Part shown: positions 34,304-49,570 of the stretch, one piece after another
Layout: each line of letters opens with the position of its first letter
How positions within the stretch are numbered: the stretch's first letter is position 1
Assembly: GCF_017654505.1 (NCBI RefSeq)
Contig: NC_054559.1
Coordinates: forward strand, 19,463,792 to 19,527,791
Length of the DNA stretch: 64,000 nucleotides
Direction: 5' to 3'
Source of the DNA: Polyodon spathula
Lineage: Eukaryota > Chordata > Actinopteri > Acipenseriformes > Polyodontidae
Notes under the pieces: model-generated
What the model saw: the letters and a program-made list of their open reading frames with translations, nothing else
Databases searched by the model: none
What the model was told of the DNA's origin: nothing
Program-made: the position numbers and the translations under genes

Positions 34304-36494
34304 TTACAGATACACTAAAGGATATTAGCTGTGCTTTATTTTAACAGTTTCATTTTGAAAGGTTCATAAAAGTTTATAAGAATATTATTTACATTTTATA
34401 TAGCGGTACTAATACTGTACATGGTAAACTCAGATAGCTTTTTTATTTTATAACCTCATGCACATTATAGCAGCTGTAGTAAAAAAAATATATATATGGT
34501 AATATACACACTGGGAGCTTTGTGAGCTGGGAAGAAACTTTGACTGAGGTTGGTTTGCCTGAATCCCTATTGGTCAGGTTTGTCTTCAGCTTGAATGTTA
34601 AAAGCTATTGGTTATCATTTTGTTCCATAGAGCGCTTTTGTCTGGGTACATCAACGCCACCTGGTGCACGTGTTAAATATTGCAATTTGCTGAATTGAAA
34701 TTCTGTTCATATATAGTGAATAGTGCTGGGTCATTTTTAAATTCCAAAAGCAATTTGCTTACCTGGCCATGACTAGTAACCTTCAATAAACTTGTTTGAT
34801 GTCTTCAACACAGGTGTGTGCTACCGGGCAGCAGGAATGGGGCACAGCCAACAAGCTCTCTGTAACGCTGGCTTATGGAAAGTAAACAACTATACCTCTT
34901 TTAATTAACCCTGCCATTTCTATACTGCTGCATTTCCTGCAAACTGTCATTGTGTTTTAGGGAACCTCTGGGTTTGGTGCTGGGTAATCTATAATCTCAT
35001 TGTGACAAGCTCCCAGCAGCAGAGAGTGGTGATGTGTTAGCCACCTCTTCTTTGTCTGCACCATGTGAACAATTGTAGTAAAACACTGTAGAGATTATTG
35101 ATAATGGTACTGCTATGACAGGTTCCTTGGTGCTAATGGAACTCCACTGTAGTTGCTTTGAATGTTTCCACCAGGAATACCCTGCAGAGAAGGCTTTCTC
35201 TCTTGAGAGTCCTGGTTAAGTGGTGTATTTTGAAAACACAGGGCTTGGATAGAGGATCTTCAGCCCTGAGATATATGGAGGAGGAGAGAGAGGAAAGGGG
35301 CTCTGCTCTCGTGTCCCACTCCCCGCCCTGCATCATGCTCCAGTCTTTCTCTTCCCATCTGGCGTCACAGTAAAAGGGCATATGGAACTCTGAGGCTGCA
35401 AGGCAAGGCATAGCTCTTCACAATCATCTGCAAGCACTCAAGTATGCATTTGTTCTGTGTTACAGTGCCAGCTGACTGTATTTAGCATTGAAGAATAACT
35501 TTTGCCTGCCAAATACTAATGCAACACCGGTAAATATGGCATTGCTGAACAAATGGAGACAATGGGGTCTATCCACTTAGTCTGAACAGATCGAAAACCA
35601 ATACATTAGAAAGTAAAAACGACAGCACTGTATACAGATTTTGACGACTGTAAATCTTGTTAAACAAGACAAATGTAATGTGATTCAAATAATCATGCTG
35701 ATTGCAGTAAAAAAAAAAAAAAAAAAGATCCATTGAACTGCTAGCCACCTGCAGCTAGCATGTGTTTTTGAATACTAAACACCTTGGATCTTACCTAAAT
35801 TCTGCACAAGTGTTGATCAGTTAACCTCCGAGAGAAATAAACAAGCTACACAGGCAATATGGTGCCATGCAGGGGTTAATATGTGCAGCATCGCACTGGA
35901 TCCCAGAGCCAGTAGCTTTTTGTCCAACAGGTAAGAATTATAATAACTCTCTATATATGTAACATACAAAAAAAACAAAAAACTTTCCTATTGCATTAAT
36001 TGAATGATATGTTTTAGGATGTGACATCTAGGAGTAAGAATATAACCATTTTTATTTCACCCCAAATGGCAAAATGCCCAAAAAAACTAGCGCTCTTGAC
36101 AACAACAGTGTCGTCGCTCCTGTTCATCAGATTAGTCGGTCCGCGGCTGGTGTTGTTCAACATGTGGTTATAACACATGTTCAGTGGGGTATGCTGTAAC
36201 CGTCTATCAACAGAGACAGCTGGGTGTCAGGGAGCAATGCTGAAGACTTCTTCTGTAATTTGCAACTTCCAAGTCAGCAAACCTACAACCCGTCCTCCTT
36301 AGACAGGATACAAAACCAGAAATGAGACCCTTGAGGTATCCCCACAGGAAGAGTCACAGGTAATTAGAGCAGCTGACTATGGTGGCCATCCTTGACCACA
36401 GCAAGACAGGCTAGTCAATAAAGCCAGGTTATATTTATCAAACAGTACATTGCATATAATTAAAACTGTCCAATATGTACTTAAATAGTGCAAT
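34304..36494. other. No recognised gene; A run and CCAAT-like motifs
   Basis: Positions 34560-34700 have two CTATTGGT motifs (CCAAT boxes on the minus strand) and GCCACCTGGTGCACGTG (E-box and CTCF-like), about 45-90 bases apart. An A18 run lies near 35709-35726. No gene is recognised. Confidence 0.4.
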
Positions 36495-36829
36495 AGTGGC
36501 TCCCAACCCCAGTCCTGGGGACCTCCATGTGTCTGTTGGTTTGCATTCCAACTGAGCTCTCAATTATTTAACTAGACCCTTAATTTAACTGATAATTTGC
36601 TTAATTAGACCTTTTTAATTATTTTCATCTCTTAAACAGTTGCAGAGTTCAAGTTACTTTGTACAGCTAACTTGAAATATGCAACTGCTAAGAGCTGTTA
36701 AGAACAATTAAAAATGTCTAATTCAGCAAATTATCAGTTCAATGAAGGGTTTAGTTAAGTAATTAAGAGCTCAGCTGGAATGAAAACCAGCAGCCACAGG
36801 GGGTCCCCAGGACCGGTTTGAGAACCACT
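36495..36829. mobile_element. 335-bp palindromic MITE, hAT-like ends
   Basis: The left end is AGTGGCTCCCAACCCCAGTC and the right end reads, reversed, AGTGGTTCTCAAACCGGTCC. Both are followed by TGGGGACC. The arms stay complementary almost to the centre (GAGCTCTCAATTATTTAACT against GAGCTCTTAATTACTTAACT; GATAATTTGCTTAATTAGAC against GATAATTTGCTGAATTAGAC), giving arms of about 160 bases. There is no coding capacity. The end sequence resembles hAT-type MITEs of vertebrates. An 8-bp target duplication is not clear. A relic of the same family is at 61215-61401. Confidence 0.9.
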
Positions 36830-37003
36830 TGCATAGGACTTTCTTAATAGATTTTTCAATGTATATTATATTTCTCAAATTGAAAACATATTAAAATATA
36901 TGTATGGGCAAAGTCAGATGTTCAAAATGATGACTTATATCAATGCTATACAGGGTATCAAAGTATACCTGGATTGAAAATATGCAGGATTTTCTTTTAA
37001 TAA

Positions 37004-37260
37004 GGGTGTGGCAGGGCGGAAGCTCGGCCCGTGTAAATGGTGTTCGTGTTTTATTATTTTTTGTATTTAGGTTTGGCAGGGATGGGGTTAATTCCGTCCC
37101 TGCCTTGTGCAGAATGTGGCTGCAGCTAATAGAGGATCAATCAACCCTTTTATTTTGAGTTCCTGTATTGTTATAAAAGTCTGCCTCAACGATAGAACTG
37201 CAGCTTTCTCTCTAGGGCCTGCTTCTTGCCATTCATCAGCCTTGTAGGTGACGCTATGCT
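37004..37260 (+). mobile_element. Possible solo LTR or LTR fragment
   Basis: It begins TGTGGCAGGGCGGAAGCTCG. It has an internal near-repeat (GGCAGGGATGGGGTTAATTC) and then GTTATAAAAGTCTGCCTC, a good TATA box at about 37170, followed by CAGCTTTCTCTCTAGGGCC. The order of TG start, TATA box and pyrimidine-rich initiator fits an LTR. The 3' end is not defined and there is no second copy or internal gene. Confidence 0.35.
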
Positions 37261-38199
37261 TTCACAAACACCATATAATGCTTGAGAGAAGTTTTCTACC
37301 TGTGAAATTAGACTTTTAGCATATATCCGGTTTACTGCTGTTGGTAACGTGTGCTGATAAATGCTCAGTTTATTTTCCCAGTGTTTTTTTTTTTTTTAAA
37401 TTGTCATTAGAGATTATGTCTGTTGTGTATGACTTAAATTGTAATTAAAAAATGTAAATTGGAAAAACTCAGACAAAGACTTTGCACCCATTGTCTTTTG
37501 CATTTTCATTATTCTTGTGTTAGAACCTTCGCAGTTTAATATCCGTGTGCATTTACTGTACTGCTGTATCTATACAATTTCACTACATTGTACTAAAAAA
37601 AATAATTACATCCAATAGATACACTTTGATACACTTTTGTCACGGTATAATTGTCTGTTGAGACCCAGGAAGCACAAGCCATTAAACCAACTTGGTTACC
37701 TGTCACTAAACTTGGATTATTCGTTTAGTATTTATTAAAAAAAAAATAACTCATACTTATGAGCACATTTAAAATAAAAGTTCATGAAACAGGAAAGCCC
37801 TGATATTCTTTTAAAGGTTATAGTGAATACAAGACATCCCAGCTGTCGTGTAGTTCTGTTCCCTTCTCACATATATTCTGGCAGTTTTGAGAGAGGCACA
37901 TGTGATAGTGAACAGGATATTTTTCTTTAACTCTGTAACTATTCAGTTTTAAAAGAAAGTGCTTTACCTTGAGATGCACAGCAGTCTCACACACTTACCA
38001 GGTCATTTCACCTCAAGAGTAAAAATCTGTCCAGATCTTTTCAAAGATCGCTAACCAACCAGCTGCTTCCCCCGCTAAAAATACAACCCTGCCAGGACAT
38101 GAATTTCAAACTACACAGGTGGTACATTGCGACTGAACGAGCACAACACATTTATGCGTTCATTTAATTAAGTCTTAGTCTTCACCAGTCTTATACCTC

Positions 38200-38201
<2 letters not shown>
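37261..38201. other. No recognised feature
   Basis: Unique-looking AT-rich sequence with a T run at 37386-37397. Confidence 0.45.
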
Positions 38202-38270
<69 letters not shown>

Positions 38271-38274
38271 GGAG
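38202..38274. repeat. (GA)n microsatellite with GGGA variants
   Basis: About 30 GA units followed by AGGGAGAGAGGGAGG. Polypurine tract. Confidence 0.97.
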
Positions 38275-38446
38275 GATAGAGTTAAATACCACCACCTTTC
38301 TATACATTTACAGCTGTTGTTGATTTATTGATCCCTTTTACCATCACTGAGAGTTTGTGGAAGAGATAAGGTTTATATTGCATCTGGTAATAAGATATGG
38401 TTTTCTTCATTTAGATAGTTCTTGCAGCTTCATCTGCACATATTAT

Positions 38447-38759
38447 GATAACACTTTACATGAAGTGCCTTTAATTATTGTGTACTACCATAGTAGTTAC
38501 TTAGTAAATACATGTGTACTTACACATAATTACAGTGTTATTATACATAGTTACAATGTACTTAATGTGTACATCCTTTTGCACAACATATGCAAGTACA
38601 CAATTGTATCAGAAAAGAATTAGGGTGCAAAAATATATACACATTAAGTACATTGTAACGATCCATACCAGCATTGTAATTATGTGTAAGTAGACATGTA
38701 TTTACTGAGCAACAGCTACGTAAATACGCAGTAGAGATGTTTAATGTAATGTGTTACCC
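38447..38759. mobile_element. Foldback MITE, most complete copy (313 bp)
   Basis: The left end GATAACACTTTACATGAAGT and the right end, reversed, GGGTAACACATTACATTAAA form the terminal inverted repeat. The arms run about 130 bases each. The left has TACTTACACATAATTACAGT and CATAGTTACAATGTACTTAA, and the right has the mirror forms. The core reads GCAAGTACACAATTGTATCA then GAAAAGAATTAGGGTGC. This copy defines the family seen in pieces elsewhere in the window. The GGGTAACACTTTA start resembles non-autonomous DNA transposons known from teleosts. Confidence 0.92.
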
Positions 38760-39998
38760 ATAGTATTAACTGAAATGATTTACACTTTAATTGGTTAGTA
38801 GTTATTAATGCGCGCTCTCCCTGCCACTGCATCTGTTACTGGGAAGATTAAAAACAATTACAGCAAGTTAAAAGCCATTAATTTGCTTTGTTTTTGTTTA
38901 GTATTTGCTTAACCCCTTCTCCAGACTGTAATGTCATTTTGAAAATGACCTCATTTGGAATGGATTGGAATGTTTACTCGGATTACCGGTCTCTGTTCGT
39001 TCTTAAAGAAGGAGATCGCAGGCATCTCATTTAAATAGAGAAGGACTCTCTCACAGCGTGATCCTGAGCCAGGGTGAAATCTACGACCCCCTGCTCTGAT
39101 TCTTCTGTTTGACATGCTGGAAACAGAAGATGAGGATCTCGCTTTCCCTTCCGCGAAGCTCGCCGCGTGTCAGAAAGAGACGGTGCTCATCACAACATTC
39201 TCAGTTCCATTTTTATTGACCTTCTCTTTGTTCCTGTTTACCAGCTGTCTTGAATTCCTTCTCTCGTTTTTTGTTCGTTTGCATAAGCTGCCTCTGAAAT
39301 GTGTTAACCTTCTGCCCTTAGCTTTGCACCCTCCCACACACAAACAAAGACACAGCCTGCTTCAGAGGTAGAACAACTCTGGATTCGGGGTGTAAATACA
39401 GTAGATGCATGCTTCCTATTGGAAACAAGTGGGGTTGTATTGACACAGTCCAGAAACTAAAAACAAAACAAAACAAAAAAACACAGTGTTTTACAAATGA
39501 TGTGAAGTATTTAACTTCTTAAAATAAGTCTTGTCCAATATCTTGCTATCTGATTCTGAAAACCATGAAGTATTGAATGTTGTCAATTGAGACCTTTACA
39601 CTGTGAAGTGCAGCACAGGTACAATTTCCTGTCAACGCGGCCCAAACGAACTGACCTGTTACTTATCGAACCGTGAAGTTACAAGAGAGCTCTTTGATAC
39701 TTATTTTAGCGCAGCATATTTGTCCCAGTCCCTGATACAGTAGAGTGACACTTAACATTAGGCTAACACAATTATTTTTGATAAATCTTTCCTTGAATGC
39801 AGTGCTGTTCACTCTGCTGAATTGCAAACGTTTTGTAACAGAGTTAGGCCTCTGCTTTACCCCTTCTACAGTATGAACTAGTTGCTAGGAAACATGGGAG
39901 TGACATAACCAACTGACTTAAAGGAGAAACTATTGGAAGGAAATGTATACTGTATACCATCGTGTGAAAATGTATCAGAAAACCTCAAGACACCTCAT
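38760..39998. other. No recognised gene
   Basis: Positions 38995-39200 are GC-richer. The 85-codon frame at 39114-39371 has a hydrophobic stretch (residues 27-50) but no recognised family, and there is no exon evidence around it. Confidence 0.4.
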
Positions 39999-40385
39999 AT
40001 CCTTTATATACCCACCTGCATGAGAACCTCAGCGTGTAAGAATTCCAAATTCCGTTCCGTAATCAATGATAAAGAAGCAAGAGACATTTGGGTGAAAATG
40101 CTACACCATTTTGCGCTTTAATCAGGCATCTTAAACAACTTCTGAAAAGCCTCATGCATTTGTCCATTTTTGGTTATGTAATCCATTTTCCTTACTATTT
40201 TTAATTAGTTGAACGCATTGTCTATTAAATGTCATCATTTAAAAAATCAGACAAATCGCCGATTTGCCCGATTTGACAATTTTCCGAGATTTTCAGTTCC
40301 AGTGGCTTGATTTCATCCGCACAAGAAATCAAAACTACAGAAGCAATGAGGTTTTCTAATAAACATGCAAACTGCTGTGTAGTTC
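39999..40385 (+). repeat. Dispersed repeat (pair with 47320-47640), copy 1
   Basis: Shared phrases in the same order: CTTTATATACC, GTAAGAATTCCAAATTCC (GTGAGAATTTCAATTTTC in the partner), CGCTTTAATCAGGCATCTTA, TTTGACAATTTTCCGAGATT, CAGTTCCAGTGGCTTGATTT and CTGCTGTGTAG. About 390 bases. It carries an extra insert relative to copy 2 around 40145-40200. The class is unknown; the A48 run 60 bases downstream could be its tail. Confidence 0.8.
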
Positions 40386-40443
40386 TCTTTTTGATACCTT
40401 AAATTTTAAAAAGGGACATTCCCATTTACTTCATTGCATTTTA

Positions 40444-40448
<5 letters not shown>

Positions 40449-40496
<48 letters not shown>
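40449..40496. repeat. Poly-A tract (A48)
   Basis: Forty-eight consecutive A residues, the longest homopolymer in the window. It lies 60 bases after the dispersed repeat copy. It may be a retroposon tail or a slippage-expanded run. Confidence 0.95.
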
Positions 40497-40497
<1 letters not shown>

Positions 40498-41604
40498 ACC
40501 TTTAAAAAAAAATGTTGTGTTTTTTTTTGGGTAGATTTTAACTAACAGGTTACAAAGATGCTGGATATAGAAGCTTTAGTGAAAGGCTGGGTGAACATAC
40601 TGCAGATCATCAGTGATGCTTTTATGGAGCTTTCACTGGTGCAGCGATAAGAACTGTATTAAAACAGACAATAAAACAACAAATAACAACTAAAATAATC
40701 ATCTTGTGGGAAGCAAACTAGATTAAAACCCATACCCAGACACAGGGAAGATAGAATTATGTGTTTCACCAACACAGCCGGCCAGGACACATGAGCAGAT
40801 TGCACGAATAGCAAACTGCAATGGGATTAATAAAAAAAAAAAAAAAAAAAAAAAGAGATAGAGAGAGAAAAACCGTGCATTGCCAAGATCAAAGTAAAAA
40901 TAGTTCTGCAATATACACTGGACTGTATATTGCATTTTCCATTTCTTCTCCCAGTCCCTCAAAACTCCCTGAAAGAATTAAAAGGGATCAATCACAGGAT
41001 CAGTGGCAGCCTGGCTGATCATGGTGACGTCACACAATAGTACAAGGAAATATAAGTCTTAACATGGGCTCAGATCAGGTTGCTGCTAGCAATTTCTACT
41101 TGTGTTGGGTGCCAACTTTTCAAGGCGTGGATTCATTAAAAAGAAACTGCTACAGCACTGATTCAGCCATACCTTCAAGCACAATCTATTAAGTTTATCA
41201 TAAAAAATGATTCTCTTAATTATATTTTCAATTAAGCGCCTACTGTTTTTTTTTTTTTTATTTGCTTTTTAATATAATGGAGGTGTGTCATATTTAAACT
41301 ATAATTGAAACAGATCTATCACAAAACACAGAAATAATGTGGCATCTTGCCTGTTGCCTCTGTGACGCTATTCCCACTGAAAACAGAGACTATTAGTCTG
41401 GCAACTGAGAAAAGAAGGCGTAGGATTTCAATTTCACTTGTGACACGTTTTGGAAACTGCGGGCCCCTGAAAATAGCCCCAATTCTGCTCAGCAGGGGGA
41501 GGTCCATTTATCTGGAAGTCAGGGACCTACTGCAATGTATTTCCTATCAAATGTAATAGGCAGTAGAGTCCTGCTGTGTCTATTATCCTCTTTGGGATGG
41601 AGTG
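40497..41604. other. No recognised feature
   Basis: Unique-looking sequence with A24 at 40830-40853 and T13 near 41247-41259. Confidence 0.45.
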
Positions 41605-41680
41605 GACCATGAGTGGCCTAACGGTTAGACCTGAGGTCTGGGAGCCTGGGCAAAATTCATAGCATCAGGAAATTCTTTTA
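41605..41680 (+). mobile_element. tRNA-derived SINE head relic
   Basis: GAGTGGCCTAACGGTTAGAC is a good A-box region (TGGCCTAACGG). It is followed by TGAGGTCTGGGAGCCTGGGC and AAAATTCATAG, where a degraded B-box would lie at tRNA spacing. The body and tail are not recognised. Confidence 0.45.
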
Positions 41681-42089
41681 AACCGAGTTTGTTTTAATGA
41701 GAATCCACTGGATTTATCTACTTGGCCTAGATTCACAAAGTATAGGCACTCTGATTTTTTCTATCAGAGATTTACACAAACAGCAAGCCCTGGTCATTTT
41801 GTATCTTAGGAAAGCGATCAGATGCATTAAACGACAGAGAGGCCTTGACCTGCTGTGGATCACACAACGGCCTTGGCAGTTCAGTGGACAGTCAGGCTAC
41901 TTAGATCACCGAAACCTTCTCTCTGATGCTTTTAATTGTGATTCCTTATCACTCTTTTAACCTCTAACAGCACAACAAATGAGTAAGACCAGAATCGTTA
42001 AATTAAATTAGAGTTAAATGATTACTAAAAACAGTGAGACTCAATTTCCAGATTATTCTCCAAGTTATGCAGGATCTTTCTCCTTCTTC

Positions 42090-42670
42090 AAATTCAAATC
42101 AAATCTCTTTATTTACCCAGGGTAGAACCCTTGAGACGGGTGTCTTGTTTACAAGGGAGTCCTGGCAGGAGTAGGCGTCAAGAAGTAACAATATCAAATC
42201 AACGGAAAAAAAAAAGAAACCGATCATTCAAACAGGACAAAAACACAGAAAACAAGCATAAAAAAGTGCTATGAAATAAAAGCAAAAAACAGAACCATTC
42301 CAATTGACATGACCCTGCTCATAGTCAGTATTTACAGGATTTGCAACCATGGTCAGATTGAAAATAATATTTATGAGCGATTTTAAAAGGTATTGTGAAG
42401 AGGATGTTTTATATTCAAAGGCAATCAGTTCCAGAGATGAGATACCTGATATACAAAGGCATGCTGGCCCATATTAAATCTACACTGAGGGATTTTAAAA
42501 GTAGGCTCGCCATTTGAGCAATTACATGTCTCTAACAGAGATGCAAGGTAACTTGGAGCATTTCCAGTGTACACTTTGCAAACTAAAGGCAAGAAATGAC
42601 AGAGCCTTCTATTCTCCAAACTAAGCCACCCTAAAGTTTCATAGAGAGTACAGCGGTGCTGGGTGTTGGT
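42090..42670. mobile_element. Dispersed repeat of a type common in fish genomes (class uncertain)
   Basis: AATCAAATCTCTTTATTTAC, then CCAGGGTAGAACCCTTGAGA, then TTTACAAGGGAGTCCTGGC resembles a block frequent in fish (TTTATTTAACCAGG..., CAAGGGAGTCCTGGCC). The sequence up to about 42620 is compatible with a longer copy on the minus strand (64-codon frame at 42425-42619), but no domain is certain. A single copy here. Confidence 0.45.
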
Positions 42671-42687
42671 TCGAGTTAATTGTCATA

Positions 42688-42722
42688 CGTGCTTAATTGG
42701 ATTGAGATCTGGGGAGTGTGGT
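42688..42722 (-). mobile_element. Short Tc1-like transposase relic
   Basis: CTTAATTGGATTGAGATCTG is the plus-strand form of the Tc1 motif SPDLNPIE (compare GGGATTGAGGTCTGGAGACT in the 23-kb element). Only about 35 bases are recognisable, so a chance match is possible. Confidence 0.35.
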
Positions 42723-43431
42723 TGCTGTGAAAGATAGGGAAATGCAACGAGAACACTGATCTTTTTACCCTCTTGATCATGCTAAACAGCAACACAAAAG
42801 CCATGTGACTGACTGTAAACATCGCAGCCATAATCATTTTGGGGGGTGTATGTTTCAAAGACAGACAAAGGCCTCTAGGAGAGGCTTTGTGGGAGCATTA
42901 AATGAATGACAAATTTAAGAACATTAAATAAACAAGAAATACAAAGGCAAAGCTCTCCTCCGACAGCCTCTTCAGAGCAGATGGAGCGCCGATAGCACAC
43001 CGCGGTGACGAATTCTCCCAGGATGCTGAGAGAGACAATGTTAAAAAGTAGCATCTGTCCTGAACACAGCGTCCACACTCAAAAAAACTCCTAATGAAAA
43101 GGTGTTGTTTTTTTTGTTTTTTTGCATGGTAAATGTACTTTGTGTTTTTAATTAGAGCATGTTGGATGATCCAAAGGCAAAATTTGAATTGATCTGAAAT
43201 AACGTTTAAGTGAATGCAGTTAGATTGAATCAGGTTGCGTTTGCACGAATAAGTGTACGTTCTTAAAATCATGACCTCACAAAATCTTTTGAATCTATTG
43301 ATCCCGCAGTGTTTAAAAGAATCATATTACTTTGCCTTTGTTGTACCTTTGGGCATTTTTGGAGAGGTCTCTTTTAAACTGCGATCCTACATTGTAGTTT
43401 TGTATCGCTTTCAGCAAAACTAGCGTCAGTG
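42723..43431. other. No recognised feature
   Basis: Unique-looking sequence with overlapping short minus-strand frames at 42875-43272 that show no domain. Confidence 0.45.
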
Positions 43432-43454
43432 TTAGGGTTAGGGTTAGGGTTAGG
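43432..43454. repeat. Interstitial telomere-like repeat (TTAGGG)n
   Basis: Almost four TTAGGG units. Unlike the copy at 11.87 kb, no foldback-element arm is seen beside it. Confidence 0.9.
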
Positions 43455-47262
<3,808 letters not shown>

Positions 47263-47319
47263 TACCCATCAACTGTATAGCATTTAGCTACAGCACCCTT
47301 AAGATGTGCCATTTAAATC

Positions 47320-47640
47320 TTTTATATACCTATCAGCACCTCTTGGTGTGAGAATTTCAATTTTCAGTCAGTAATCAGTGTCATAGACACTCATGTGTGG
47401 AAATCTGAGTTCACTTTGTGCTTTAATTAGGCATCTTAAACGACAGTCTCATGCAATTTACCACTGTTTTAAATTAATTACATGTGTGTCCTATTAAAAT
47501 CGTCATTTAAACTAGACAATCACTAATTTTGACAATTTTCCCGGGATTTTCAGTTACAGGGATTTGATTTCATGTGCACAACCATTCAAAACAAGAGAAG
47601 CAACGAGATGTTCTAGTACATGTGCACACTGTTGTGTAGC
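47320..47640 (+). repeat. Dispersed repeat (pair with 39999-40385), copy 2
   Basis: CTTTTATATACCTATCAGCA, TGCTTTAATTAGGCATCTTA, TTTGACAATTTTCCCGGGAT, CAGTTACAGGGATTTGATTT and CACTGTTGTGTAG follow the same order as in copy 1. No poly-A follows this copy. Confidence 0.8.
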
Positions 47641-48420
47641 AGAGAAAAGCAGCTCTTCTTAAATGCATTTCGAGTTTTCTCTCCTGCACTGACCCTGCAT
47701 GAAGTTACCTTGCAGTTTGAAATCTCTCCTGACTATTCCCTATGACCTCTGTGCTAAGTCCTGGCTAGCTGTGACAATGCCGTTAGAATAATGGGCTCAG
47801 AAGACAGATGGCACAGTCCCCAACCAACTGTTCTTACTGCAGTGCAGCAGAAGTTATTTTTTTAATGTAGCTTTGAATTCTCCAAGACATGACGTCGATG
47901 ACCCTGTCCCAGCCACCCCATAATAAGCGCAGATATAAATAGATACATGGAGGGCCAGCACTCTGAGATACAAACAAGCGAATGCAAAATTGGTAGAAAC
48001 AGTAAAACAATATTTACATTAATTACATCATTCGGTTATCCTACCAATCCAGCAGCTGTGTATTAGAAATATTCAGAAAGGTAGCTGTAGACATGAACAG
48101 GCAACAGACAACATCAGGCTGAATCAAAAACCTTTGACAATAAAAATGAAACCCCAGCCAGTTGTGACCCAATCCCCAGACACTGATTTTGTCTTTTATC
48201 ACCACAATGTTAGATTTGTCTCACAAGACCAACACATGGCATGAAGCTAAAAACAGAACATCCAATTAATTATGAGCAAGATAATATATGATTTATGAAT
48301 TTCTGACCCGTAGTAACTCACACACCACTGGTTTATATTGTCCTACTAGCTCTATTAAATTAATGGAATTTTGGAACAATGTAGGAAGTACCTGCTTCAA
48401 TAGAAGGTCATAGAGCTTAG
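47641..48420. other. No recognised feature
   Basis: Unique-looking sequence leading into the 49-bp array. Confidence 0.5.
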
Positions 48421-49570
48421 CCCTGGCACTGATCTGCCCCATTCTGAACCCCAGGAGTCTTTCTATCAGCCCTGGCACTGATCTGCCCCATTCTGAACAT
48501 GAGTCTCTTTATCAGCCCTGGCCCAGGAGTCTCTCTATCAGCCCTGGCACTGATCTGCCCCATTCTGAACCCCAGGAGTCTCTCTATCAGCCCTGGCACT
48601 GATCTGCCCCATTCTGAACCCCAGGAGTCTCTTTATCAGCCCTGGCACTGATCTGCCCCATTCTGAACCCCAGGAGTCTCTCTATCAGCCCTGGCACTGA
48701 TCTGCCACATTCTGAACCCCATGAGTCTCTTTATCAGCCCTGGCACTGATCTGCCACATTCTGAACCCCATGAGTCTCTTTATCAGCCCTGGCACTGATC
48801 TGCCACATTCTGAACCCCATGAGTCTCTTTATCAGCCCTGGCACTGATCTGCCCCATTCTGAACCCCATGAGTCTCTTTATCAGCCCTGGCACTGATCTG
48901 CCCCATTCTGAACCCCAGGAGTCTCTCTATCAGCCCTGGCACTGATCTGCCCCATTCTGAACCCCAGGAGTCTCTCTATCAGCCCTGGCACTGATCTGCC
49001 ACATTCTGAACCCCAGGAGTCTCTTTATCAGCCCTGGCACTGATCTGCCCCATTCTGAACCCCAGGAGTCTCTCTATCAGCCCTGGCACTGATCTGCCCC
49101 ATTCTGAACCCCAGGAGTCTCTTTATCAGCCCTGGCACTGATCTGCCCCATTCTGAACCCCAGGAGTCTCTCTATCAGCCCTGGCACTGATCTGCCCCAT
49201 TCTGAACCCCAGGAGTCTCTTTATCAGCCCTGGCACTGATCTGCCACATTCTGAACCCCAGGAGTCTCTCTATCAGCCCTGGCACTGATCTGCCACATTC
49301 TGAACCCCATGAGTCTCTTTATCAGCCCTGGCACTGATCTGCCCCATTCTGAACCCCAGGAGTCTCTTTATCAGCCCTGGCACTGATCTGCCCCATTCTG
49401 AACCCCAGGAGTCTCTCTATCAGCCCTGGCACTGATCTGCCACATTCTGAACCCCATGAGTCTCTTTATCAGCCCTGGCACTGATCTGCCCCATTCTGAA
49501 CCCCAGGAGTCTCTCTATCAGCCCTGGCACTGATCTGCCACATTCTGAACCCTAGGAGTCCCTCTATCAG
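48421..49570. repeat. 49-bp minisatellite, 24 units
   Basis: The unit starts CCCTGGCACTGATCTGCCCC, continues ATTCTGAACCCCAGGAGTC and ends TCTCTATCAG. Units 4-24 are all exactly 49 bases. Unit 2 is 46 bases and unit 3 is a 26-base deletion form. Three linked variable sites occur: CCCC or CACAT, CAGGAG or CATGAG, and CTCTAT or CTTTAT. Because 49 is not a multiple of three, no long frame runs through it. It is not CRISPR, because units abut without spacers. Confidence 0.97.

Noticed and set aside
48293..48599. Minus-strand frames over the 49-bp array with repeated GLIERLLGFRMGQI
   Set aside because: The unit length is not a multiple of three and the frames end within a few units.
48421..49570. 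CRISPR-like direct repeats
   Set aside because: Units abut with no unique spacers and the genome is eukaryotic.
48421..49570. Pol III B-box in the minus strand of the 49-bp unit (GGGGTTCAGAATG)
   Set aside because: The match to GGTTCRANNCC is poor at the key A and CC positions and there is no A-box at tRNA spacing.
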